DNA of 18,994 nt from Planctomycetota bacterium (GTDB lineage Bacteria > Planctomycetota > UBA11346): contig CANETI010000006.1 of the NCBI GenBank assembly GCA_947440715.1, forward strand, positions 1 through 18,994. The letters run 5' to 3'. A program made the translations under genes and the position numbers. The notes under the pieces were generated by a model. The model was not told the origin of the DNA. It did not search any database and was given only the letters and a program-made list of their open reading frames with translations. Positions 7,162 to 13,583 of the stretch are shown here, piece by piece. How positions within the stretch are numbered: the first letter of the stretch is position 1; every line of letters starts with the position of its first letter.

Positions 7162-7743
7162 GTGAAACCACTCCAACTCCCCTTGTCTCCCAACCCTGAA
7201 CACCCGCAACGTATCTTGAAGCGCCCGCGAATTGCGCCGGGTGTGCATGTCCGTCGCGCTTCAGCAAAACGTCGTCGGCAATTGAATGATGAACAAGCAA
7301 CCGAAGCCATGGATCGTCGTGCGCAAACGCTCGACACCGTTTCGGATGTGGTCACTCAATTGACCGGTTTGTCGATCACGGGCTCGCATGCAGAACATAA
7401 TGGCGTGTACGAACTCGTGGTGGATATCGATTTTGCCGGTCCACGTAGCGGACGTTTCAGCTTAGCACTCAGCCGTGGATTGACGCGGCAAGTGGGGGCT
7501 GCCATGGCTGCCATGGTTAATCTTGATGGCCGCCCACTCAATGCGTTAGATGCGGCAAAAGAATTGGCGAGCGCCGTGGCTCATAAGTTATTGGCGAATA
7601 TTTTTGGTGATGATGTCCGATGCCATTTGCGGCAAGCGGAGGCCTCGCCATCGCGCCCGTTGGCCGATAATGATGTGGTTAGCATTGGGGTTAATGATGG
7701 TATTTTGGCCGTACGTTTGCATTTGGATGCGTCTAAGCTGTAA
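7162..7743 (+). CDS. CheX-like domain protein, probably lacking phosphatase activity
   Basis: CheX/CheC/FliY proteins dephosphorylate receiver domains such as CheY through a conserved E-x-x-N pair on a helix. The C-terminal two thirds (about residues 60-193) follow that fold's pattern: a strand-rich stretch with SGRFSLALSRGLTRQVGAAMAAM, then an acidic linker and a helix LDAAKELASAVAHKLLANIFGDD where CheX has its 'ELxNxIxG' helix. The catalytic position reads E134-L-A-S137: Glu is kept and Asn is Ser, so classic activity is doubtful. The first 45 residues are basic and low-complexity (RASAKRRRQL), perhaps disordered or nucleic-acid/partner binding. GTG 7162 has no Shine-Dalgarno, so a later start is possible. 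Its place after a kinase/regulator pair fits a receiver-binding role. No chemotaxis or flagellar gene is in the window. The fold call is by motif only. Confidence 0.55.
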   Translation: MKPLQLPLSPNPEHPQRILKRPRIAPGVHVRRASAKRRRQLNDEQATEAMDRRAQTLDTVSDVVTQLTGLSITGSHAEHNGVYELVVDIDFAGPRSGRFSLALSRGLTRQVGAAMAAMVNLDGRPLNALDAAKELASAVAHKLLANIFGDDVRCHLRQAEASPSRPLADNDVVSIGVNDGILAVRLHLDASKL

Positions 7744-7813
7744 TTATTCGTGATAAGTTGGTAAGTGCGGCGTCTACGTTGCGCCCGTCAATTGATGCCC
7801 ATGCTCTGCAGCA

Positions 7814-8461
7814 ATGGACGATTCATCCGAATCCATGCTTGGCCAAAGTCGCTCAATAGGAAAAGTATTGGCGTCTACCTATCCCGATGCGCGTTGTGAA
7901 TTATTAGCTCGTGATCCGTGGGAATTATTGGTTGCTACCATTTTGTCGGCGCGCACGACCGACACCCAAGTGAATAAAGTGATGGCGGTTTTAACGGAAC
8001 ATTATTTAGGTCCAGCAACCATTGCCGATTTAGATTATCGCGCCTTTGCGCGCGTTATTCGCCACGTGCCACTTTATCGGCAAAAAGCGCGCGCCATTGT
8101 TGAAGCTGCGCGCAATATCATGCGCTTACATCACGGTAAAGTTCCTGAAGATCAACGTGTGTTGAGTACGTTACCCGGCGTCGGACGTAAAACGGCAGCC
8201 GTGGTGGTTGGCAATGCCTTCGACGTTCCAGCAATTGCCGCTGATGTGCATGTTCAACGTATTGTTTTTCGCATCGGATGGACCAAACGCGAACATCCCA
8301 TCGAAGCGGAAGCGGCCATGGTGGAGCGCTTTCCACCGCAACAATGGGTCCAACTTTGTCATCAAATGATTCGCTTAGGACGAGATTGTTGTCGTCGACA
8401 AAAACCGCGTTGTGAGCGTTGTCCGATTGCGCGTTTTTGTGCGCGACAGGGATTGGATTGA
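7814..8461 (+). CDS. nth: Endonuclease III (base-excision DNA glycosylase/AP lyase)
   Basis: Endonuclease III removes oxidised pyrimidines from DNA and cuts the abasic strand. The sequence has the ILSARTTDTQVNKV helix, the helix-hairpin-helix LSTLPGVGRKTAAVV with catalytic Lys (K126), and the catalytic Asp in AADVHVQRI (D144), spaced 18 residues apart as in the family. The C-terminal [4Fe-4S] motif C-x6-C-x2-C-x5-C is intact (CRRQKPRCERCPIARFC). Length (215 residues) is normal. ATG 7814 is used; ATG 7832 would also leave a complete enzyme, and neither has a Shine-Dalgarno. dnaG follows on the same strand. Confidence 0.95.
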   Translation: MDDSSESMLGQSRSIGKVLASTYPDARCELLARDPWELLVATILSARTTDTQVNKVMAVLTEHYLGPATIADLDYRAFARVIRHVPLYRQKARAIVEAARNIMRLHHGKVPEDQRVLSTLPGVGRKTAAVVVGNAFDVPAIAADVHVQRIVFRIGWTKREHPIEAEAAMVERFPPQQWVQLCHQMIRLGRDCCRRQKPRCERCPIARFCARQGLD

Positions 8462-8552
8462 GATTGGAGGTCCGGAAGTCCCGACGCATCAACCGATAAT
8501 CGCCCAAAATAAGAGGGGTTTCCGCTGCTGGCGAGGCCGGTATGGTGGGCGC

Positions 8553-10430
8553 ATGAGCGGTTTTATCGGCGAAGATCAAGTGCGGGCCGTAAAAGCCCGA
8601 GTCGATTTAGTTCAGCTCATGGGCGAATACACGCCACTGCGAAAAGCGGGTTCTAATTTTACTGGCTGTTGCGTTTTTCATCAAGAACGCTCGCCCAGCA
8701 TGCATGTTTACACGGATCAGCAGACTTATCATTGCTTTGGCTGTGGTGCGCATGGCGATGTGATTTCTTTAGTGCGCGAAAAAGAGCATTTGGAATTTTC
8801 CGATGCGGTCGAGTTTTTAGCACGACGTGTTGGATTATCCTTGGTCTACGAAAAAACTGGACGCAATCAGCTCGCTCGTGGTCAGCGTGATGATTTGATG
8901 CAGGTGGTAGAATTCGCGACTGGTTTTTATGAGCGTCAATTATGGGACACGCCAGAAGGCGCCGAGGCGCGTGCGTATTTGGACAGTCGCCATTTAACCC
9001 AAACTGCTTGCCGTCGTTTCCGTCTGGGATGGTCGCCTGGTCGTGGCCGTTTGGTGGAAGAAGCTCGGCGTCAGGGGTTTAGCACGCAGACGTTGTTGTC
9101 GCTTGACCTCGCGGTTGATCGTGAAGGCCGCATTAATGATCGTTTTTATGAACGAGTGATGTTTCCGATTAGTGATCGATTTGGCCAACCCATCGCATTT
9201 AGTGGACGTTTATTACCAGCGGCCGAACGCAAAGCCAAAGAGGAAGGCCGTGGAGTTGGTAAATACGTTAATAATACTGATACCCCGCTTTATCATAAAG
9301 GCTCGATCGTCTATAATTTACATCGCGCACGTTTGATCAGTCGTGATCGTGGTCGTTTAATGGTGATGGAAGGTCCCACCGATGTGATGGCCGCAGATGA
9401 AGCGGGATTTGGTGAATGTGTGGCGGTATTAGGAACGGCGTTGACGGTCGAACATGCGAAACAGTTGGGTAATATTGTTGGCAGCACTGGTCGCTTAATT
9501 ATTTTATTAGACGGTGACCGTGCAGGGCAGGCGAATTCGCTGAAGGCCGTGCGTACGTGTCTGCAGGCCGGTGTGCCGGTGCGCATTGCCATGCTGCCCG
9601 ATGAATTAGATCCAGCAGAATTATTAGGCGACCCAGCCACGCGGGAAAATGGTCGCCAACAATTAGAACAAGTATTAGGAAGCGCTCGCCCTGATTTAGA
9701 TCACTTATTACGCTCGCTTGCACCGCGACCTTATGAATTGGATAATCGCGCGCGAATAACGATGACCGATCAATTATTGGAAGCCGTCCGCCCCATGCCG
9801 GATCCAGAATTGCGTTCATTGCATCTGCGCGACATTGCTGAATGGATGAGCATGGAGTTGGTGCGTTTAGAAAAACGTTTGGCAGGCGCGGAAAAAACCG
9901 CACTACCACCAGATGATCAAGACGCTGGTCCAGTGGCGGAAGAAATACCGCCCCTCACGCCAACGTTGGAATTATTATTGCATGTCTTAGTGCGTTGCCC
10001 GGATTTGCGTCCCGATGCGGTAGACGAACACGGCATCGAACCAACTAATTTCCCAGAACCTTGGCGCGCTATTGCTGGACAGGTGTTAATGAATCCAAGC
10101 GCTGATTTACATGAGCTCACCAGGATAGAGGCCGTACAGCAGCACCCAGCGTTACATGCCGCCGTGTATCGTTGGACGACAACGGATTTAGCTGCGCGCG
10201 TTCCCGCCATAACTGATCCGGCCGAGACCATGCGCGAGGCCGTGCGCGGTGTTCGCGTAGCGCATTTGCAAGATGAATTGAAACGCCTGACTTTTGGCAT
10301 TAACGAAGCAGAGCGAGCCCGTGATTTTGCGCGTGCTAGTCAACTCAGTTTAGAACAGCGAGATGTGCATCGTCGTCTTAAAGATATGCATGGTCATTCC
10401 GGTTTCAGTGATGAGCGAGCAAGGGGTTAA
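8553..10430 (+). CDS. dnaG: DNA primase DnaG
   Basis: DnaG makes RNA primers for chromosome replication. The N-terminal zinc domain has C40-x2-H43 and C61-x2-C64 within a CHC2 fold (YHCFGCGAHGDVISLV). The catalytic core follows, with the RFxLGWSP region, then the TOPRIM domain with E273 (MEGPTDV), LGTALT and the metal-binding D320-G-D322 (LDGDRAGQ). The usual VEGYMD reads MEGPTDV, with both acidic residues kept. The C-terminal helical helicase-binding part ends in a predicted coiled segment (LKRLTFGINEAERARDFARASQ). The frame is open back to a GTG at 8412 inside nth, but that would add 47 residues unlike the family; MSGFIGEDQVRAVKARVDLV at 8553 is the typical start. Length is about 625 residues. 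rpoD, a frequent downstream partner, is absent here. Confidence 0.95.
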   Translation: MSGFIGEDQVRAVKARVDLVQLMGEYTPLRKAGSNFTGCCVFHQERSPSMHVYTDQQTYHCFGCGAHGDVISLVREKEHLEFSDAVEFLARRVGLSLVYEKTGRNQLARGQRDDLMQVVEFATGFYERQLWDTPEGAEARAYLDSRHLTQTACRRFRLGWSPGRGRLVEEARRQGFSTQTLLSLDLAVDREGRINDRFYERVMFPISDRFGQPIAFSGRLLPAAERKAKEEGRGVGKYVNNTDTPLYHKGSIVYNLHRARLISRDRGRLMVMEGPTDVMAADEAGFGECVAVLGTALTVEHAKQLGNIVGSTGRLIILLDGDRAGQANSLKAVRTCLQAGVPVRIAMLPDELDPAELLGDPATRENGRQQLEQVLGSARPDLDHLLRSLAPRPYELDNRARITMTDQLLEAVRPMPDPELRSLHLRDIAEWMSMELVRLEKRLAGAEKTALPPDDQDAGPVAEEIPPLTPTLELLLHVLVRCPDLRPDAVDEHGIEPTNFPEPWRAIAGQVLMNPSADLHELTRIEAVQQHPALHAAVYRWTTTDLAARVPAITDPAETMREAVRGVRVAHLQDELKRLTFGINEAERARDFARASQLSLEQRDVHRRLKDMHGHSGFSDERARG

Positions 10431-10596
10431 TGATAATTGCGCATAGGCATTATTTACTTGTTCCCATTGGAAAAAGTCGCGTTTGCGCAAAGCCATGATC
10501 GCTCAGGAATAAAATCTGCACGCATCGTCGTGATTTGTTGATGAGAGGGATCTTGCGGTCCTCGTAAAAAGTTCTGATCATAGAAGCAGTTGAAGC

Positions 10597-10602
10597 AGGA
10601 GG
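10597..10602 (+). promoter_or_regulatory. Strong Shine-Dalgarno for the oxidoreductase
   Basis: A perfect AGGAGG lies four bases before ATG 10607. It is the strongest ribosome binding site in the window. The sequence before it holds a 7-base direct repeat, GAAGCAG, at 10583 and 10592. Confidence 0.75.
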
Positions 10603-10606
10603 ATGC

Positions 10607-11683
10607 ATGGTTCAGAAAGCCGATGGAATGACATATGCCCCAAAGGGCAAAGCGAACCACGTGGTTCGTCCAGGTGAATTTCGTTTTGCCGCCATGCATT
10701 TGGATCACGGCCACATTTATGGCGAATGTAACGGATTAATGGAAGCCGGTGGTGAATTGGTTGCCGTATACGATCCCGATCCTGCTCGAGTCGCGCAATT
10801 TATTGCGACTTATCCACAAGTTAAAGCGGTCGATGATCCCAGGCGTATCTTGGAAGATCCGAGTATTCGTTTAGTGGCTGCCGCTGCGGTGCCCAGTGAG
10901 CGTGGCCCATTGGGCTGTCGCGTGATGGAACACGGTAAAGATTACTTCACGGATAAAACGCCATTTACGACGTTAGAGCAATTGGCAAAAGCCCGCGAAG
11001 TCGTGAGTCGCACTAAGCGCCGTTATTTCGTTTATTTTAGTGAACGCTTGCACGTCGAATGCGCTGTAGAAGCCGGTCGATTAATTACCGCAGGCGCTAT
11101 TGGCCGCCCAGTGCAAGTACTTGGTCTTGGTCCACACCGTATGGGTGATCCGAGCAAACGTCCGAAATGGTTTTTTGAACGGGCTAAATATGGCGGTATT
11201 TTGTGCGATATTGGTAGTCATCAAATCGAACGATTTTTATCCTACACCAATAACACGAGTGCGACCATTCAGGCAGCGAAAGTAGCGAATTATCATCATC
11301 CTGATTTTCCTGAATTAGAAGACTTCGGCGACATGACGTTAATTGGTGGCAATGGCGCAACGGGTTATCACCGGGTTGACTGGTTGAATCCACGTGGTCT
11401 GGGAACGTGGGGTGATGGCCGCACGATTATCCTTGGTACCGAAGGTTACATTGAACTGCGTAAATATATTAACGTGGCAGCAGAACGGACTGGCGACCAT
11501 TTGTTTTTGGTGAACCACGAAGGTGAACAGCACCATGATCTGACCGGTAAAATTGGTTTTCCATTTTTTGGCCAACTCATTCGAGATAGCTTAGATAGTA
11601 CAGAAACAGCGATGACCCAGGCTCATATTTTCACGACGGCGGAACTCTGTTTGTTGGCGCAACAGGTGGCGGTTAAACTTTAA
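10607..11683 (+). CDS. Gfo/Idh/MocA-family NAD(P)-dependent oxidoreductase
   Basis: Members oxidise or reduce sugars, inositols and related polyols with a nicotinamide cofactor. The N-terminal Rossmann part begins near FRFAAMHLDHGHIYG, where the usual GxGxxG turn is replaced by LDHGHIYG, as in one branch of the family. The cofactor/catalytic Lys motif (normally EKP) reads D116-K117-T118-P119 in GKDYFTDKTP. The C-terminal alpha/beta domain has the conserved CDIGSHQ (D201, H205), expected to hold the substrate-site acid/base. The protein is 358 residues with no signal peptide or Tat motif, so it is probably cytoplasmic. It stands alone, without transporter or sugar genes, so the substrate cannot be inferred. 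It is expressed from a strong AGGAGG site and converges with the LOG-family gene downstream. Confidence 0.85.
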   Translation: MVQKADGMTYAPKGKANHVVRPGEFRFAAMHLDHGHIYGECNGLMEAGGELVAVYDPDPARVAQFIATYPQVKAVDDPRRILEDPSIRLVAAAAVPSERGPLGCRVMEHGKDYFTDKTPFTTLEQLAKAREVVSRTKRRYFVYFSERLHVECAVEAGRLITAGAIGRPVQVLGLGPHRMGDPSKRPKWFFERAKYGGILCDIGSHQIERFLSYTNNTSATIQAAKVANYHHPDFPELEDFGDMTLIGGNGATGYHRVDWLNPRGLGTWGDGRTIILGTEGYIELRKYINVAAERTGDHLFLVNHEGEQHHDLTGKIGFPFFGQLIRDSLDSTETAMTQAHIFTTAELCLLAQQVAVKL

Positions 11684-11714
11684 TTAAAGCGGCAATTCGT
11701 GGATGCACGCACGC

Positions 11715-12251
11715 TTAAAAAGCCATCTGCTCCAGTAACGAGGTGGGAGTCTCTGCAATAATTAAGCGCTTCACATCAGTCGCTTTGACAAATCCTTCGT
11801 CAATGGAGTGTTGTAAAAATGATAGAAAGCCATTAAAGTAGCCGGCCGTATTTAATAGTCCGATGGGCTTTTGGTGCATGCCGAGTTGAGCCCAGCATAA
11901 TATTTCGCATAATTCATCGAGCGTGCCGATGCCACCAGGCATGGCGATAAATCCATCGGATAAATCGGCCATCAAGGCTTTGCGTTCGTGCATCGTCGTA
12001 ACTCGATGTAGTCGAGTAAGTGCGACATGCGTCAGATCCATGCGATCTATCACTTCGGGAATAACGCCTTCGACCTCACCACCATGTGCCAACACTGCAT
12101 CTGCGACCGTCGCCATCAAACCGCAATTGGCTGCGCCATAGACTAGGCGGATGTGGCGTTCGGCGAATAACCGTCCAAGTGCCTGTCCGGCTTGGCTGTA
12201 CACGAGTTTGTTGCCGGAAGACGAGCCGCAAAAGACGCAAAGTGAACGCAT
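11715..12251 (-). CDS. LOG-family nucleotide 5'-monophosphate phosphoribohydrolase
   Basis: LOG (Lonely Guy) family proteins, often mislabelled lysine decarboxylases, split a base from a nucleoside monophosphate; some release cytokinins. The Rossmann-like sequence starts MRSLCVFCGSSSG, followed by LVYGAANCGLM (38-46), the MHERK motif (87-91) and the hallmark PGGIGTLDE (105-113). The glycine-rich turn normally reads YGGGxxGLMG; here two glycines are Ala (YGAANCGLMA), a notable change near the phosphate site. ATG 12251 is preferred. The frame is open to ATG 12344, but those 31 extra residues do not look like the family, whereas an AAGG lies seven bases before 12251. Length of about 178 residues is typical. 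It is divergent from the lipoprotein gene. Natural substrate unknown. Confidence 0.88.
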   Translation of the reverse strand: MRSLCVFCGSSSGNKLVYSQAGQALGRLFAERHIRLVYGAANCGLMATVADAVLAHGGEVEGVIPEVIDRMDLTHVALTRLHRVTTMHERKALMADLSDGFIAMPGGIGTLDELCEILCWAQLGMHQKPIGLLNTAGYFNGFLSFLQHSIDEGFVKATDVKRLIIAETPTSLLEQMAF

Positions 12252-12343
12252 ATGCGTACCTTGTGGTTTGGCGTGCCAGCGCAATCCGTTGCCCAATGTC
12301 TGACAGGTCTTGGTTGGAACGTGGTAAACGATGGTAACCTTCA

Positions 12344-12365
12344 TTTAGTAATCATCTTTTAGTAA
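12344..12365. repeat. Direct repeat TTTAGTAA in the divergent intergenic region
   Basis: TTTAGTAA occurs at 12344-12351 and 12358-12365, a 14-bp period, between the divergent LOG and lipoprotein genes. It could be a regulatory site, though a short AT-rich repeat may be chance. Confidence 0.3.
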
Positions 12366-12388
12366 CCAAGAAGCAGAGAGGGGAATTT

Positions 12389-12784
12389 GTGCGAGTTTTA
12401 GCGCTTGGATTATTTCCCTGTCTGATGGCGTTAAGTGGTTGTTATTATTATGCCAGTAATGTGCCCTATTATTCTGTTTTTGTGACAGCTAATGCCACAC
12501 CGACCCCGACTTTTACTGGGTTTCAAACCGAGTTGTCGGCTAATTATGCAACGGACAATGTTGCTGTTTATTTGGTTGCGCATGAATGGTCGATGGTCAC
12601 GGCGGCCGGGCCGTATATTTTAGAAGATAATGGTTTTACCGGGAACATCACCGTAGGAGTGGCTGGACAATATACATTACGCTACCGTACTTGGTATTAC
12701 ACGAATTATGATTATTGCTGTTCTGCAACGGAATATCGCGAATCTTATGTGGTAATTACGGCACTGGTACCACCTCCAGGATGA
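12389..12784 (+). CDS. Small Tyr-rich lipoprotein of unknown function
   Basis: The first 18 residues form a lipoprotein signal: one Arg, a hydrophobic core (VLALGLFPCLMA) and the lipobox L15-S-G-C18, so cleavage before Cys18 and lipidation are expected, placing it on an outer or cell-envelope membrane. The mature part of about 114 residues is very rich in Tyr (16 in all) and has a vicinal Cys pair at 110-111. It alternates short hydrophobic and polar stretches, with GQYTLRYRTWYY and ESYVVITALVPPPG near the end, which suggests a small beta-sandwich (Ig-like) domain. GTG 12389 is supported by AGGGG (12379-12383). I do not recognise a family. The CoaB-like gene starts 36 bases later on the same strand, and they may be co-transcribed. 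Confidence 0.75.
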   Translation: MRVLALGLFPCLMALSGCYYYASNVPYYSVFVTANATPTPTFTGFQTELSANYATDNVAVYLVAHEWSMVTAAGPYILEDNGFTGNITVGVAGQYTLRYRTWYYTNYDYCCSATEYRESYVVITALVPPPG

Positions 12785-12820
12785 GTTGCGTTTATTTCCC
12801 GATGAACAGGCTGTGAGCAT

Positions 12821-13459
12821 ATGCGGCATGTTTTATTAGTTGGGGGGGCGCCGCGCGTGCGTGTGGACGCAGTGCGTTATTTTACGGTTGCTGCTAGCGG
12901 TAACACAGCGGTCGCCTTACAGTCTCATTTGTTTATGAATAACTGTCCATCAACGTTGTTACTTGGTCTAGACGCGAATCCCACTGCAGTTGCCCAACGC
13001 TATAATGATCGCGCTGAATTAGAGCAGGCTTTGCGCAGTTGGATTGATGAGTATCCAGATGGGGTATTGGTGCTGTCAGCTGCAATAAATGATTATTCCG
13101 TGGTCAGTGTCGCGAGCATTCGCGGACAGCAGAACCGGGTCATTGGCCCGGGAGAAAAATTACCCTCTGGCGCTGATGAAGTAACGGTTCATCTAAAACC
13201 TGCCAGTAAAGTGATCGATCAATTGCGCAGTTGGGGTCATCGTGGGCCATTAATCGCATTTAAATACGAAGACCGTGAGACCGTTTTGTCGTCAGCATCG
13301 TCACTGCGAGAACGTGTTGGTGCCAATGTGGTCGTGGCCAACAGTCTCTGTGGCAATGTGCAGGCTATGATTAGTGCTAGCGGTAGTGATCTGTATGCCG
13401 ACCGCGCAGCGTTGATGAGCGCGCTGAGCGTGCGTATTCTGGCTTTAGCGACGCATTAA
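12821..13459 (+). CDS. Stand-alone CoaB-like (phosphopantothenoylcysteine synthetase fold) protein
   Basis: CoaB joins 4'-phosphopantothenate and cysteine in coenzyme A synthesis; in most bacteria it is fused behind CoaC. The sequence follows the CoaB pattern: the N-terminal nucleotide loop GGAPRVRVDAVRYFTVAASG (family GGTxExIDxVRxIxNxSSG), then SAAINDYSV (A87-Y92; family AAVADY/W), then KLPSGADEVTVHLKPASKVIDQL (family KIKkxxxxxLxLxLxxxxDIL) and IAFKYEDRETVLSSA with GANVVVANSL near the end (family GFxxET...DxxVaN). No CoaC domain is present. Several family positions differ, notably in the first loop, where T-E is A-P. It may be a true split CoaB, or a relative with another substrate. Length is 212 residues. 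Start ATG 12821 follows CAGG at some distance. Confidence 0.68.
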   Translation: MRHVLLVGGAPRVRVDAVRYFTVAASGNTAVALQSHLFMNNCPSTLLLGLDANPTAVAQRYNDRAELEQALRSWIDEYPDGVLVLSAAINDYSVVSVASIRGQQNRVIGPGEKLPSGADEVTVHLKPASKVIDQLRSWGHRGPLIAFKYEDRETVLSSASSLRERVGANVVVANSLCGNVQAMISASGSDLYADRAALMSALSVRILALATH

Positions 13460-13572
13460 TTTCACTGGAATGCTGGATTTAAACTGACGATTTAGGTGGG
13501 CGCTCAAGTTAGCCCTCAAGTTTCCACGAGTTTATCCGTTACTGGCCCTGGCAGGAGCTGTCACCGGCCTAC

Positions 13573-13579
13573 GGAGGGG
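13573..13579 (+). promoter_or_regulatory. Ribosome binding site of the repeat coiled-coil gene
   Basis: GGAGGGG lies four bases before ATG 13584 and fixes that start. The upstream 110 bases hold only an 8-base direct repeat, CTCAAGTT, at 13503 and 13515. Confidence 0.65.
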
Positions 13580-13583
13580 ACTC

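Noticed and set aside
8412..8552. A longer dnaG starting at GTG 8412 and overlapping the end of nth
   Set aside because: The extra 47 residues do not resemble primase N termini and are coded by the nth iron-sulfur region in another frame. ATG 8553 gives the normal family start.
10454..10714. 86-residue open frame on the - strand across the dnaG-oxidoreductase gap
   Set aside because: It has no recognisable motif or ribosome binding site, and much of it overlaps the strong start region of the oxidoreductase on the other strand.
11678..11689. Palindrome CTTTAATTAAAG at the oxidoreductase stop codon
   Set aside because: It is AT-only in the middle, includes the stop codon, and such palindromes are common by chance. 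It has no GC stem for a terminator.
12252..12344. N-terminal extension of the LOG-family protein from ATG 12344
   Set aside because: The extension lacks family features and a ribosome binding site, while ATG 12251 has AAGG upstream and yields the normal family N terminus.
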